Counted from the stretch's first letter, positions 16,727-26,354 are shown. The stretch is 64,000 nt of DNA from CAYGUK01 sp964352985 (GCA_964352985.1 CAYGUK010000003.1:1-64000), one strand, 5' to 3'. Translations and numbers: made by a program. Notes: generated from the letters alone by a model not told the origin.

Positions 16727-18981
16727 ACAGGTTGCTCCATCATTTGTGAAGAGGAAACCGTGTGATTAGCATAAAAACGCATGGCAGTAATCGTACCAAG
16801 AAATAAAACACATATCCCTGAAATCCAAGCAATAGAAGAATAAGGATGATGTGATAATGTTGCTACTTGATAAAATATCACTGCCACGCCATAAGCTAAT
16901 CCTACAGACCATAGAACTGAAAAGGTCGCCCATTTTTTATCGAGTTCACGGATCATTACAGCTGTTGTTGAAACACATGGAATATATAATAAGACAAACA
17001 GTAAATAAGAAAATGCTGCAGCTTGGCCGTTAAATCGTTGATACATTAAACCATATACACCATGGTTAACACTGTGATCGGGAGCACTTGCGAGTACAGG
17101 ATTTCCTAAAGCATGCGGTAGAGCTGCCAAATTATGTGGCACTGACATCACTGCAGCATGTAGTCCTGACCAAAAATTAAAATGTGAAACAGTTGTTGTG
17201 AAGTGACCCACTTGGGTATATAAAGTATTTAAGGTCGCAACTACAACTTCTTTCGCTAAAGTTCCGGTTAATAATCCAACTGTCGCTGGCCAGTTATCTT
17301 GATGCAAACCAAAAGGTGAAAATAGCGGTGTTAATTCACGACCAAGCCATGACAATAATGTTTGTCCAGAACCATTATCGCCAACAAGTCCACCTGTTAT
17401 TGTTAACGAATTCAGTGCACCAATTAATATACAAATAGGAATAATAAACTTACCCGCTTTAAATAAAAAGCGTTTTAACCGCGCCCACGTTTGTTGCCAA
17501 ATAGCGCGTAAAGTGGGTATGTGATAGGGCGGTAATTCCATAATAAAAGGTGAGGGTTCACCTTGTAAAATTGTTTTTCTTAATAATAATCCAGTAATAA
17601 CAGCTGTTAGAATTCCAATTATATATAATGCAAAAACAACATTTTGTCCTCCTCGCGGAAAAAATGCGGCAGTGAATACTGCAAAAATTGCTAAGCGAGC
17701 TCCACAAGACATGAATGGACTCATCATGATAGTTAAAATTCTATCGCGTCTGGAATCTAAGGTTCTTGCTGCCATAATTGCAGGAACGTTACAACCAAAC
17801 CCAACTATCATTGGTACAAATGATTTACCCGGTAAACCTAAAGCTCGCATAAACCTATCCATAACAAACGCAGCACGAGCCATGTAACCTGAATCCTCAA
17901 GAAATGCTAAAAATAAAAACATACCACCAATAACAGGAATAAATGTGACGGTTGTATTAATTCCTTTACCTGCACCACTCGCTAATAAAGCAATAATCCA
18001 ATTTGGCATATTTAAACTTTGTAATAAATGCGCAAAACCTTGCACAAAAATAGTATCAGTACCTATATCAAAAAAATCTTGGAATGCGCCTCCAATATTA
18101 ATTGCAAATAAAAACATTAAATACATTATAACCAGAAAAATAGGTATCCCTAAAAATCGATTTAACACGATACGATCAATTTTTTCAGTTAAATTTGTTT
18201 TGCTCTGACTCTCTTGTTCTATCACGGCTAACCGAACAGAATGAGCAAAATCATATCTGCTATCAGCAATTAAGATATCAGTCTCTTCGATAGTCTTGGA
18301 AATATCTTCTTGAATCTTTTCTATATTTTCTTGTAATTGCAGATCACTAGAGTTAAATACATGTAAATCACCTTCGAGTAGACGAAGCGCTAATGCTTTG
18401 TTAAGTTGGCTAATTTTTTGAATCGAATTAATGGCTTGTGTAATTTCTTGCGGATATGAAAGCGTAAGGGGGATTTTTTGCTGCTGATTCACTATACACT
18501 GTTTTAATAAATCGATACCTTTATTTTTTACTGAAACAATTGGTATAACCGGACAACCCAGTTTACTTGATAATTTATTTACATTTATTTTAATTCTCTC
18601 ACGTTCAGCCAAATCCATCATATTGAGCGCTACAATCATGGGACGTTCTAAGTCAATTAATTGTGTGGTAAGAAACAAATTACGTTCTAAATTTAAGGCA
18701 TCAATCACATTAATAATAATATCTTGGGGATGCTCATTGATGTAATTAACAGCAATAATTTCATCTATAGATGTTTTACCATTATTAGCAACAAGTGAAT
18801 AAGTGCCAGGCAAATCTACAACTTCAACCTTTTTATTTTGTAATAAAAAAAAGCCACTTTTTTTTTCTACGGTAACTCCAGGCCAATTACCTACTCTTAA
18901 CCGTGATCCCGTTAAAGCATTTATCAATGCTGTTTTGCCGCAGTTGGGATTACCTACCAACACTACCTTATGATCAATCAT
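16723..18981 (-). CDS. feoB: Ferrous iron transporter B
   Basis: Inner-membrane Fe2+ permease with a cytoplasmic GTPase. G1 GNPNCGKTALINALTG, G3 VVDLPGTYSL and G4 ALNMMD are clear in the first 125 residues. A helical GDI-like spacer follows, then the membrane domain with its two gate repeats, including the conserved Cys in GFGCNVPAIMAARTL and SCGARLAIF, and the C-terminal CVSTTAVMIRELDKKW. Length 752 is normal. It overlaps feoA by eight bases and feoC by four, so all three genes are coupled and presumably Fur-repressed through the box upstream of feoA. Confidence 0.97.
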   Translation of the reverse strand: MIDHKVVLVGNPNCGKTALINALTGSRLRVGNWPGVTVEKKSGFFLLQNKKVEVVDLPGTYSLVANNGKTSIDEIIAVNYINEHPQDIIINVIDALNLERNLFLTTQLIDLERPMIVALNMMDLAERERIKINVNKLSSKLGCPVIPIVSVKNKGIDLLKQCIVNQQQKIPLTLSYPQEITQAINSIQKISQLNKALALRLLEGDLHVFNSSDLQLQENIEKIQEDISKTIEETDILIADSRYDFAHSVRLAVIEQESQSKTNLTEKIDRIVLNRFLGIPIFLVIMYLMFLFAINIGGAFQDFFDIGTDTIFVQGFAHLLQSLNMPNWIIALLASGAGKGINTTVTFIPVIGGMFLFLAFLEDSGYMARAAFVMDRFMRALGLPGKSFVPMIVGFGCNVPAIMAARTLDSRRDRILTIMMSPFMSCGARLAIFAVFTAAFFPRGGQNVVFALYIIGILTAVITGLLLRKTILQGEPSPFIMELPPYHIPTLRAIWQQTWARLKRFLFKAGKFIIPICILIGALNSLTITGGLVGDNGSGQTLLSWLGRELTPLFSPFGLHQDNWPATVGLLTGTLAKEVVVATLNTLYTQVGHFTTTVSHFNFWSGLHAAVMSVPHNLAALPHALGNPVLASAPDHSVNHGVYGLMYQRFNGQAAAFSYLLFVLLYIPCVSTTAVMIRELDKKWATFSVLWSVGLAYGVAVIFYQVATLSHHPYSSIAWISGICVLFLGTITAMRFYANHTVSSSQMMEQPV

Positions 18982-19213
18982 TAATTTGCTCTACTTTTAA
19001 TGCTCTAGCCTCATGCTGACGAAGACTTAAAGCAAAACCTCTAACTGAAATCTGAATTGGATCGCCCAATGGCGCTTTTCTAACAACATGCAACATTGCC
19101 CCGCGGGTTAATCCCATCGACAATAATTTTTGGCGATACTGTTTTGAACAATTGTCGTATCCTATGACTCGTGCTTTTGCACCGATTTTAAGTTCAGCTA
19201 ATTCAGTCATCAT
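18974..19213 (-). CDS. feoA: Ferrous iron transport protein A
   Basis: A small SH3-like cytosolic partner of FeoB. LAELKIGAKARVIGYD, LLSMGLTRGAMLHVV and APLGDPIQISVRGFALSLR are the family pattern. Upstream TTG is possible (19231), but the first of two adjacent ATGs at 19213 gives 79 residues, close to the usual 75. Overlaps feoB by eight bases. Confidence 0.93.
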   Translation of the reverse strand: MMTELAELKIGAKARVIGYDNCSKQYRQKLLSMGLTRGAMLHVVRKAPLGDPIQISVRGFALSLRQHEARALKVEQIND

Positions 19214-19264
19214 CTTTTCACGTTTTATCAAGTATGGTCTATATTAACAGAAGATTTTTTAAAT

Positions 19265-19283
19265 GAGAATGATTATTATCCTC
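19265..19283 (-). promoter_or_regulatory. Fur box upstream of feoABC
   Basis: GAGAATGATTATTATCCTC matches the 19-base Fur consensus (GATAATGATAATCATTATC) at 14 positions. It sits directly downstream of a minus-strand TATAAT (19284-19289), covering the expected start of feo transcription, about 50 bases before the feoA ATG. That is the position for iron-dependent repression. Confidence 0.75.
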
Positions 19284-19354
19284 ATTATAAAAATAGATGT
19301 GTTCAATGCGTCTTTCCGCTATAATCCCATACTTTGTAACCTGCAATTAATGAC

Positions 19355-20041
19355 ATGGATCAACAAACAAAACGTTATTATTTAAATCAAATTGGTATTC
19401 CTGTTTGGCTTGAGAAAGAAAATAACAGTATCAATTCTAATAAAACTCAAAAACTAACTAAACAAAATGAAAAATATTTAAAGTCTAATGATAACTGGAA
19501 TACTTTACAGCAAGATGTCATAACTTGTCAGGCATGTGGTTTGGATAAAAGTCGTACTCAAACCGTTTTTGGAGTAGGTAATCATCAAGCTGAACTTCTT
19601 ATTATTGGTGAGGCACCAGGTTTTTATGAAGATCAAAAAGGTGAACCTTTTGTTGGTAGAGCAGGTCAATTATTAGATAATATGTTAAAAGCGATAGACC
19701 TTGATAGAAAAACAGTTTTTATTGCAAACATATTGAAATGTCGTCCGCCTAATAACAGAGATCCTAAACCAGAAGAAGTTAATCTATGTACACCGTATTT
19801 ATTACGTCAAATAAAATTAATACAACCTAAATTAATCCTAGCCGTAGGTCGTATAGCAGCTCATTTTTTATTACAAACAAATACACCACTATCAAAACTT
19901 AGAAATATTGAACATGAATTTAACAAAATACCTTTGCAAGTCACTTATCATCCCGCTTACTTATTAAGAAACCCTCGGGATAAAGCAAAAGCATGGCAGG
20001 ATCTATTAGCAGCAAAACAAAAGCTTAAAAAAATAAATTAA
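19355..20041 (+). CDS. Family 4 uracil-DNA glycosylase
   Basis: Removes uracil from DNA. The family motif GEAPGFYEDQKGEPFVGRAG is followed by the binding-loop region YHPAYLLRNP. Four cysteines positioned for a [4Fe-4S] cluster are seen: C58 and C61 (TCQACGL), then LKCRPP and NLCTPYLL. The N-terminal 50 residues are polar and poorly conserved. The gene was once annotated as related to a phage SPO1 polymerase domain. The start has little ribosome site. It is divergent from feo and converges on parB with a four-base overlap. Confidence 0.9.
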   Translation: MDQQTKRYYLNQIGIPVWLEKENNSINSNKTQKLTKQNEKYLKSNDNWNTLQQDVITCQACGLDKSRTQTVFGVGNHQAELLIIGEAPGFYEDQKGEPFVGRAGQLLDNMLKAIDLDRKTVFIANILKCRPPNNRDPKPEEVNLCTPYLLRQIKLIQPKLILAVGRIAAHFLLQTNTPLSKLRNIEHEFNKIPLQVTYHPAYLLRNPRDKAKAWQDLLAAKQKLKKIN

Positions 20042-20928
20042 GTGATATGCTGTAAAATTCCATCCAGTTCTTCTAAATTATTATAATGAATGACAACATG
20101 TCCATTACCTTTTTCTTGATGTTTAACATTGATTTTTGCACCTAATATTTCAGAAAGTCTATTTTCTAAGTTTACCACGTCAGGATCTTTAACTTTTTGA
20201 GGTGGCTTTACTTGTGGTTGAGGTGCTTGACTTAATTTAATAAGTTTCTCTGTTTCACGAACCGATAATCTTTTCTCAACAATTTCATTTGCAATTGTAA
20301 ATTGTTCGTTATCATCGAGAGTTAATAACGCTCTAGCATGCCCCATTTCTATATCACCATGTTCAAGCATCGTTTTAACATCACTGTTTAAACTTAACAA
20401 TCTGAGTAAATTCGTTACACTGGTCCGAGAACGTCCCACTGCTTCGGCAGCTTGTTGATGAGTCATGTCAAATTCTTCGATTAATCGATGTAATGAATAA
20501 GCTTCTTCAATTGGATTTAAATTTTCTCGTTGAATATTTTCTATCAATGCCATAGCAAGAACTGCACTATCAGAAATATCACGAACAATTGCGGGTATTT
20601 CGTGTAATCCTGCAATTTGAGATGCTCGCCAACGTCTTTCACCTGCTATTAATTCAAAATCTCCGGTCTGTAGTTGACGAACAACAACAGGTTGTATGAT
20701 ACCTTGAGCCTTTATTGAATTTGCTAATTCTTCTAAAGCCACTTGATCAAATTCACGTCGGGGTTGATAGGGTGATCTTGTTATTTTTTCTACAGGTATT
20801 AAACGATATTCCTTCTCTTTAGTATTATTCTTATTTTCAGTTTTAGGCGCGTCTACTGGTGAAGTTGTAGAAGATGAACTAAGTAATACTTCTAAATTTC
20901 TTCCTAAACCTCTTCTTTTAGCGTTCAT
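20038..20928 (-). CDS. parB: Chromosome partitioning protein ParB
   Basis: CTP-dependent clamp that loads on parS. The N-terminal CTPase has the C-box GERRWRASQIAG and the earlier SPYQPRREFD. The central helix-turn-helix that reads parS is at MTHQQAAEAVGRSRTSVTNLLRLL. The C-terminal dimerisation domain ends with NGHVVIHYNNLEELDGIL. Length 296 is typical of chromosomal ParB. Its likely targets are the two parS sites in recF, about 12 kb away. Follows parA by 14 bases. Confidence 0.97.
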   Translation of the reverse strand: MNAKRRGLGRNLEVLLSSSSTTSPVDAPKTENKNNTKEKEYRLIPVEKITRSPYQPRREFDQVALEELANSIKAQGIIQPVVVRQLQTGDFELIAGERRWRASQIAGLHEIPAIVRDISDSAVLAMALIENIQRENLNPIEEAYSLHRLIEEFDMTHQQAAEAVGRSRTSVTNLLRLLSLNSDVKTMLEHGDIEMGHARALLTLDDNEQFTIANEIVEKRLSVRETEKLIKLSQAPQPQVKPPQKVKDPDVVNLENRLSEILGAKINVKHQEKGNGHVVIHYNNLEELDGILQHIT

Positions 20929-20942
20929 AGTTTCTCTCTTCT

Positions 20943-21743
20943 TTAAATCGCTGTTGCTTCCTCAGTAACAATTTCAAAGCTACTCATTTGTTTTTGTAAC
21001 ATCTCTTCTGCTAATTTTATATAGGCAGCAGCACCAACCGATCGTTTATCATAAATTATTGCAGGCATTCCGTAGCTAGGTGCTTCAGCTAAACGAACAT
21101 TTCTTGGGATCACTGTTTCATATACTTTTTGATCAAAATGATCAATTAATTGTGATGATACGTCATTGGTTAAACAATTTCTGGCATCATACATCGTTCT
21201 AATAATTCCAATTATATGAAGCTTAGGATTTAGTGATTCACTCAATTGAGAAATCGTGTCAAGTAATCCAGATAATCCCTCGAGCGCATAATATTCACAC
21301 TGCATCGGAATTATAACTCCATCAGATGCCACTAATGCATTTACTGTCAACATATTAAGTGAAGGAGGGCAATCTATTATCACAAAATCATAACTATCTT
21401 TAAGTACTAATAATATTTGTCGTAAACGAAATTCCCGACGAGACATTTGAAGTAAGTTTATTTCAGCAATAGTTAAATCTTGATTAGCAGGTAGAATGTC
21501 ATAACCACTTTGAGTAGTGAGTAAAACCTGATGAATATCAGCTTGTTCAAGCAAAGCTTCATTTATAGAATTAGTGATTTCTTTCTTATTAATTCCACTT
21601 CCCATCGTGGCATTTCCTTGGGGATCAAGATCGACCAAAAGAATTCGTCTATCAAGTGTTGCTAATGCTGCAGCTAAGTTAACACTTGTTGTCGTTTTTC
21701 CTACGCCACCCTTTTGGTTGGCGATGCTAATTACTGTTCCCAA
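20943..21743 (-). CDS. parA: Chromosome partitioning ATPase ParA (Soj)
   Basis: Deviant Walker ATPase that moves ParB-parS complexes. KGGVGKTTTSVNLAAALA is the deviant P-loop, LVDLDPQGNATMGSG the A' motif and DFVIIDCPPSL the Walker B. The start is a TTG (21743) placed 17 bases inside rsmG; it gives the usual MGxVI...NQKGG N-terminus and no ATG is available. At 266 residues it lacks an N-terminal HTH, as chromosomal ParA proteins do. Confidence 0.97.
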   Translation of the reverse strand: MGTVISIANQKGGVGKTTTSVNLAAALATLDRRILLVDLDPQGNATMGSGINKKEITNSINEALLEQADIHQVLLTTQSGYDILPANQDLTIAEINLLQMSRREFRLRQILLVLKDSYDFVIIDCPPSLNMLTVNALVASDGVIIPMQCEYYALEGLSGLLDTISQLSESLNPKLHIIGIIRTMYDARNCLTNDVSSQLIDHFDQKVYETVIPRNVRLAEAPSYGMPAIIYDKRSVGAAAYIKLAEEMLQKQMSSFEIVTEEATAI

Positions 21744-22371
21744 TTTTTTGACTCCGTCTTATTTGCAAAAGATAGCGTTCACGGTCTAATCCAGGCACCA
21801 TTAATTTATGAGTATCGTATAATACAAACCCTTCAGGTATATTATTAATCTCATTATGATAGTTTTTACCTTTTAGTGCTAAAAACTCACAATCATCATG
21901 GCACAAGTGTTGGCATTGTAAAATAAACTTTCTTAGATCGCTAAAGGCTCTTGATAAAATTCCATCAATTTTAATTTGAGGTTGGTACTTTTCAACTCTT
22001 GTATGGCATACTTCAATATTATCTAATGAAAGTTCATACCCCACTTGCCGTAAAAAATTAGTTTTCTTTTTATTTGAATCCAATAACTTGAAGGATAAAT
22101 TTGGATTTGCGATAGCTAAGATTATTCCGGGTATTCCTGCGCCGGTTCCTACATCTACAAAAGTGCTTCCAGACAAAAATTGTTGTATTGATAATGATTC
22201 AATAATAATTTTTAATTCTGAATTATCTTGTAACCGAGTAAAATTATAAGCATTTTGCCATCGAGATAAAATATCAATATAGTTCAATAAGTTTTGAAGA
22301 ATATCTTGATGTATATCGACGCCGATGTTAAGACAGCTTAGTTGAAGACGGGAAATTTTATTACTATCCAT
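21727..22371 (-). CDS. rsmG: 16S rRNA (guanine-527-N7)-methyltransferase
   Basis: SAM-dependent methyltransferase of the GidB family. The SAM motif is FVDVGTGAGIPGIILAI, with LLDSNKKKTNFLRQV following and ILSRAFSDLRKF as the later catalytic region. 214 residues is normal. Lies between mnmG and parA, the classic mnmG-rsmG-parAB order, and overlaps the parA start. Confidence 0.96.
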   Translation of the reverse strand: MDSNKISRLQLSCLNIGVDIHQDILQNLLNYIDILSRWQNAYNFTRLQDNSELKIIIESLSIQQFLSGSTFVDVGTGAGIPGIILAIANPNLSFKLLDSNKKKTNFLRQVGYELSLDNIEVCHTRVEKYQPQIKIDGILSRAFSDLRKFILQCQHLCHDDCEFLALKGKNYHNEINNIPEGFVLYDTHKLMVPGLDRERYLLQIRRSQKIGNSN

Positions 22372-22417
22372 TTAATAATCTCAGTTTAGATTATTTTATC
22401 ATAATACAGTTACATAC

Positions 22418-22467
22418 AATGCAACAAGCTTTCTTGTAAGCTTAAGGAATATAAGAAAGGTTGCATT
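22418..22467. other. Intercistronic hairpin, mnmG-rsmG
   Basis: AATGCAAC (22418-22425) plus CTTTCTT (22429-22435) pair with AAGAAAG (22453-22459) plus GTTGCATT (22460-22467), a 15-pair stem with one 3-base bulge. It lies between the mnmG stop and the rsmG start. No T run follows on the minus strand, so processing or partial attenuation is more likely than full termination. Confidence 0.6.
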
Positions 22468-22476
22468 AAATATATT

Positions 22477-24372
22477 TCACTCACTTGTAGCCAACTCTTT
22501 ATTTTTCATTTTCTTTAAATGAATTAATAAAAGTGAAATTGAAGCAGGTGTAATTCCAGGAATTCTGGCAGCCATGCCAATTGTTGTAGGTCTAATTTCT
22601 TTTAATTTTTGCTGGGCTTCTGTTGATAAACTCTTTACTTGATCATAATCAATATCATTGGGTAATAAAGTATTTTCATTTTTACTCTGTCTTTCAATTT
22701 CTGCTAATTGACGATGAATATAACCGTCGTATTTTGCTTGAACCTCAATTTGTTCAATAACATTGGATGGTAAATTAATACAACCCACACTGGGTAATGT
22801 TGTTAGAATCTTATAATTTAGTTCTGGTCTTTTTAATAATTCAAAAGCATTATATTCTCGTGTTAACTTTTGCTGAGTTAATTTATAGAGTAATTCACTA
22901 TCAACAGAATTTGCTTGAATCCAAATTTTTTGTAACCTTTCTTTTTCATCTTTAACTAACTGATATTTATTATCAAAAGCAGCCCAGCGTTTATAATCAA
23001 CTAAACCTAATTGATACCCTTTTTCAGTTAAACGCAAGTCAGCATTATCTTCTCTGAGAAGCAATCGATATTCAGCTCTTGAAGTAAACATGCGATAAGG
23101 CTCTAAAGTGCCGCAAGTAATTAAGTCATCAATTAATACACCGATATAAGCTTCACTACGTTTTGGTGTCCATGGTGATTTATTCGCAACAAAAAGTGCG
23201 GCGTTTAAACCAGCAATAATTCCTTGAGCAGCGGCTTCTTCATATCCAGTTGTTCCATTAATTTGGCCTGCAAAAAATAATCCTTCGATATATTTAGTTT
23301 GTAATGAAGGAGCTAGATCCCTAGGATCAAAAAAGTCATACTCAATAGCATATCCGGGTCGTGTAATATGAGAATTTTCAAAACCCTTGATTGAGCGAAC
23401 AAAGTCTAACTGCATATCAAAAGGCAAGCTAGTCGAAATGCCATTTGGATAAACTTCATGGGTATTTAATCCTTCAGGTTCAATAAATATTTGATGTGAC
23501 GTTTTATCGGCAAAACGAACAACTTTATCCTCAATTGAAGGACAATATCTTGGTCCTAGGCCTTCAATCTTACCTGTGAATAAAGGTGAGCGTTGTAAAC
23601 CATCTTGAATTATTCGATGTGTTTTTTCATTTGTATAAGTAATGTGACAAGGTATCTGACGAGGATGTAAACTGGCATCCCCCATATAAGAGAACACTGG
23701 TAATGGTGTATCACTATGTTGGATACTTAAACTGGAATAATCTATTGTACGAGCGTCAATTCTTGGAGGGGTCCCTGTTTTTAGTCTTTTTACTCTAAAC
23801 GGTAATGCTCTTAATCTTTGTGCTAAAGCATTCGAAGGCGGATCACCTGCTCGCCCACCTTGAAAATTAGAAAATCCAATATGGATTTTACCTCCTAAAA
23901 ATGTTCCAACAGTTAAGACTACTGATTTAGCAAAAAAAGACAACCCCATTTCAGTTACTACACCGTTAACTTGATCATTTGTAACAATGAGATCGATAAC
24001 ACTTTGCTGAAAAATTTCTAAATTATTTTGGTTTTCTAAAATCGAACGCATAGCTTGTCTATATAAATTTCTATCAGCTTGCGCCCTCGTGGCTCTAACC
24101 GCCGGGCCTTTTCTTGAATTTAATATTCGAAATTGAATACCCGCTGAATCTATCGCTAACGCCATCGCGCCACCTAATGCGTCAACTTCTTTGACTAATT
24201 GACTTTTGCCAATCCCTCCGATAGCTGGATTACAAGACATTTGGCCTAAAGTCTCAATATTGTGAGTTAAAAGTAAAGTTGAAGCCCCCATGCGAGCACT
24301 TGCTAAAGCAGCTTCACTACCCGCATGCCCACCACCAATCACAATTACATCATACTGTTTTTGATAATTCAT
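22477..24372 (-). CDS. mnmG: tRNA U34 carboxymethylaminomethyl-modifying enzyme MnmG
   Basis: FAD-binding partner of MnmE in modifying the wobble uridine of several tRNAs. The dinucleotide fold VIVIGGGHAGSEAALASARMG is at the N-terminus, and the family signatures GPRYCPSIEDKVVRF and YEEAAAQGIIAGLNAAL are intact, as is the C-terminal helical MnmE-binding domain. I chose the ATG at 24372 (MNYQKQYDVI, 631 residues) instead of one nine codons upstream since homologues start here. Confidence 0.97.
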   Translation of the reverse strand: MNYQKQYDVIVIGGGHAGSEAALASARMGASTLLLTHNIETLGQMSCNPAIGGIGKSQLVKEVDALGGAMALAIDSAGIQFRILNSRKGPAVRATRAQADRNLYRQAMRSILENQNNLEIFQQSVIDLIVTNDQVNGVVTEMGLSFFAKSVVLTVGTFLGGKIHIGFSNFQGGRAGDPPSNALAQRLRALPFRVKRLKTGTPPRIDARTIDYSSLSIQHSDTPLPVFSYMGDASLHPRQIPCHITYTNEKTHRIIQDGLQRSPLFTGKIEGLGPRYCPSIEDKVVRFADKTSHQIFIEPEGLNTHEVYPNGISTSLPFDMQLDFVRSIKGFENSHITRPGYAIEYDFFDPRDLAPSLQTKYIEGLFFAGQINGTTGYEEAAAQGIIAGLNAALFVANKSPWTPKRSEAYIGVLIDDLITCGTLEPYRMFTSRAEYRLLLREDNADLRLTEKGYQLGLVDYKRWAAFDNKYQLVKDEKERLQKIWIQANSVDSELLYKLTQQKLTREYNAFELLKRPELNYKILTTLPSVGCINLPSNVIEQIEVQAKYDGYIHRQLAEIERQSKNENTLLPNDIDYDQVKSLSTEAQQKLKEIRPTTIGMAARIPGITPASISLLLIHLKKMKNKELATSE

Positions 24373-24733
24373 TTTTTCACACATACCAACAAAGGCCATA
24401 TTATAGCAAAAAGATTCTATGTAGTTTAGCTCTTTTAAAATTTTTATTTCATTGAATGTAGAATTTTATATGAAAAATTTTTGATAAGCGCTGATTTTTA
24501 TTGTTATTTTTTCATCGCTTTTGTTATTATTTTGAATGTAAAGATTGGGGGGGCTATCAAGGGATAGACGCGTTAATGTGATACTTTGTGCTTGTAGCTA
24601 AATTAGTACTGAGAAATCATTCACTATCACAATATTGCATAGCCAACATGGGATTGTTTTTCGAAGAAATAGTTAGAAAAGGATTTTTTTCGAAATAAAC
24701 AATTGTGGGGAATTGTTTGTTTGAGGCACTTGA
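24373..24733. other. Divergent leader region, mnmG / RRM gene
   Basis: 361 bases without a protein gene. The right half (24541-24733) probably holds a long 5' untranslated leader of the RRM gene: it contains a G7 run at 24547-24553 and a short hairpin next to the ribosome site. No known riboswitch consensus is recognisable. Confidence 0.4.
24697..24718 (+). promoter_or_regulatory. Hairpin next to the RRM gene ribosome site
   Basis: AAACAATT and AATTGTTT form an 8-pair stem around GTGGGG. The stem ends five bases before GAGG (24723-24726), which serves the ATG at 24734. Such a weak A-U stem close to a start codon could tune translation with temperature. Confidence 0.45.
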
Positions 24734-25012
24734 ATGACTAACAAAATTTATATCGGAAATCTTCCTTATGATTTAGACGAAATTGCATTAAAAACTGCTT
24801 TTACTCAGTTTGGTGAAATTGTTGACGTTAAAATCGTAAAAGATAGAGACACTGGAAAATCAAGAGGTTTTGGTTTTATTACGTATACGAATCCTGAAGA
24901 AGCACGTCACGCATTAGTGATGGGCGGACAAATGTTACAAAACCGCAAACTTTTCGTAAAATTTGCTAGAGAAAGACAGCAACATCAATCATACGCTGAA
25001 GCTGAAGGTTAA
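24734..25012 (+). CDS. RRM-type RNA-binding protein
   Basis: A 92-residue single RNA-recognition-motif protein. RNP2 (KIYIGNLP) and RNP1 (KSRGFGFITY) are canonical, with the aromatic residues that stack on RNA. Unlike longer cyanobacterial relatives it lacks a glycine-rich tail and ends in a short acidic stretch. Homologues are often cold-induced and act as RNA chaperones, but no role is shown here. It abuts mnmE tail to tail with one base between stops. Confidence 0.93.
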   Translation: MTNKIYIGNLPYDLDEIALKTAFTQFGEIVDVKIVKDRDTGKSRGFGFITYTNPEEARHALVMGGQMLQNRKLFVKFARERQQHQSYAEAEG

Positions 25013-25013
25013 T

Positions 25014-26354
25014 TTATTTTCCAATACAGAAAGATGAAAATATCACACCTAACAAATCGTCAGGTGTGAATTTTCCAGTGATATCGTTTAAATGTTGATG
25101 AGCTAATTTTAATTCCTCAGCTACACACTCTGGAAAAATATTAAGATCATTTATTGCTTTAGAAAGATTTTTATTAGTTTCTTCTAAGGCATTAATATGT
25201 CTTCTTCTAGCTGTGAAATTACTAATATATTCACTGTTTATCTCAGAACATTTTTTTATTTCTTGATAAAGTATATTTAAACCTAAACATAATTTAGCAG
25301 ATAGATAAATTGTAGGATAATTATTTTCAATAGTGACTTTTGGTTCTGTATTTGTTAAATCTATTTTATTTTTAACAATTAATATTTTTGTTTCTGTAGG
25401 GATAGTTGAAATTATATTTTTCAAAACACTCTCATCAATATGATGATCATCTATTACAATTAATACCAAGTTCGCTAATTCAATAGCTTTTTTGGCACGT
25501 CGCATCCCTTCTAATTCTATTTCATCCTGACTTTCTCTAATACCTGCTGTATCTAAAATTTTAATTGGTAAACCATCAATAATTATATCTTGTTGAACAA
25601 CATCTCTTGTTGTTCCAGGGGTATCGGTAACAATTGCTACTTCATTTTGACATAAAACATTTAATAGACTTGATTTCCCAGCATTCGGAGGCCCGACAAT
25701 AACTAAATTTATTCCCTCTTTTAAAATAAGGCCTTGTTTACAATTTTGTAAAATTGATAGTATTTGATCTTGTAATGAACTTAGTTTATTTGCTACAGCA
25801 CCATCAGATAAAAAATCAACTTCCTCATCTGGAAAATCAATTGCAGCTTCAATATACATTCTTAATTCAACAATTTTTTTATCTAATTCAGAAATCAGGT
25901 TTGAAAATTCACCCTGTAAAGAATTAATTGCACTTTTTGCAGCACTAGATGTCGTGCTTTCGATAAGATCAGCAATAGCTTCTGCTTGAGTTAAATCAAT
26001 TTTGTTATTTAAAAATGCTCGTTTTGAAAATTCACCAGGTAATGCAATTCTCGCTCCAAGCTCAAGCGTGCGTTTTAATAATAAATCTAAAACTACGGGA
26101 CCACCATGGCCATGTAATTCCACTACATCTTCGCCAGTAAAGGAATGAGGACTAGGAAAAAACAAACCTAAACCAATATCAATAACTTGATTATTTTCAT
26201 CATAAAACTTTGTATAAGTCGCATATCTTGGCAAGAATTTTTTTTTTGTGAGTTCTGTAAGAATTGACTTAGCTTTTACTCCAGAAATTCTGATTATACC
26301 AACTCCCCCTTTACCCGGAGGAGTTGCAATCGCAGAAATAGTATATTCAGTCAT
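25014..26354 (-). CDS. mnmE: tRNA modification GTPase MnmE
   Basis: K+-dependent GTPase working with MnmG. The N-terminal formyl-THF-binding domain (TPPGKGGVGIIRISG) is followed by helices, then the G domain with G1 VGPPNAGKSSLLN, G2 TDTPGTTRD, G3 DTAGIRE and G4 KNKID. The protein ends with the catalytic FCIGK motif. 446 residues is standard. It overlaps the yidC stop by a single base. Confidence 0.98.
   Translation of the reverse strand: MTEYTISAIATPPGKGGVGIIRISGVKAKSILTELTKKKFLPRYATYTKFYDENNQVIDIGLGLFFPSPHSFTGEDVVELHGHGGPVVLDLLLKRTLELGARIALPGEFSKRAFLNNKIDLTQAEAIADLIESTTSSAAKSAINSLQGEFSNLISELDKKIVELRMYIEAAIDFPDEEVDFLSDGAVANKLSSLQDQILSILQNCKQGLILKEGINLVIVGPPNAGKSSLLNVLCQNEVAIVTDTPGTTRDVVQQDIIIDGLPIKILDTAGIRESQDEIELEGMRRAKKAIELANLVLIVIDDHHIDESVLKNIISTIPTETKILIVKNKIDLTNTEPKVTIENNYPTIYLSAKLCLGLNILYQEIKKCSEINSEYISNFTARRRHINALEETNKNLSKAINDLNIFPECVAEELKLAHQHLNDITGKFTPDDLLGVIFSSFCIGK

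Noticed and set aside
20251..20266. parS-like half site TGTTTCACG inside parB
   Set aside because: Only the left half matches; the right half (AACCGAT) does not, so it is not a ParB palindrome.
24400..24733. Alternative oriC next to mnmG (gidA)
   Set aside because: No TTATNCACA boxes seen there, whereas the rpmH-dnaA gap has several.
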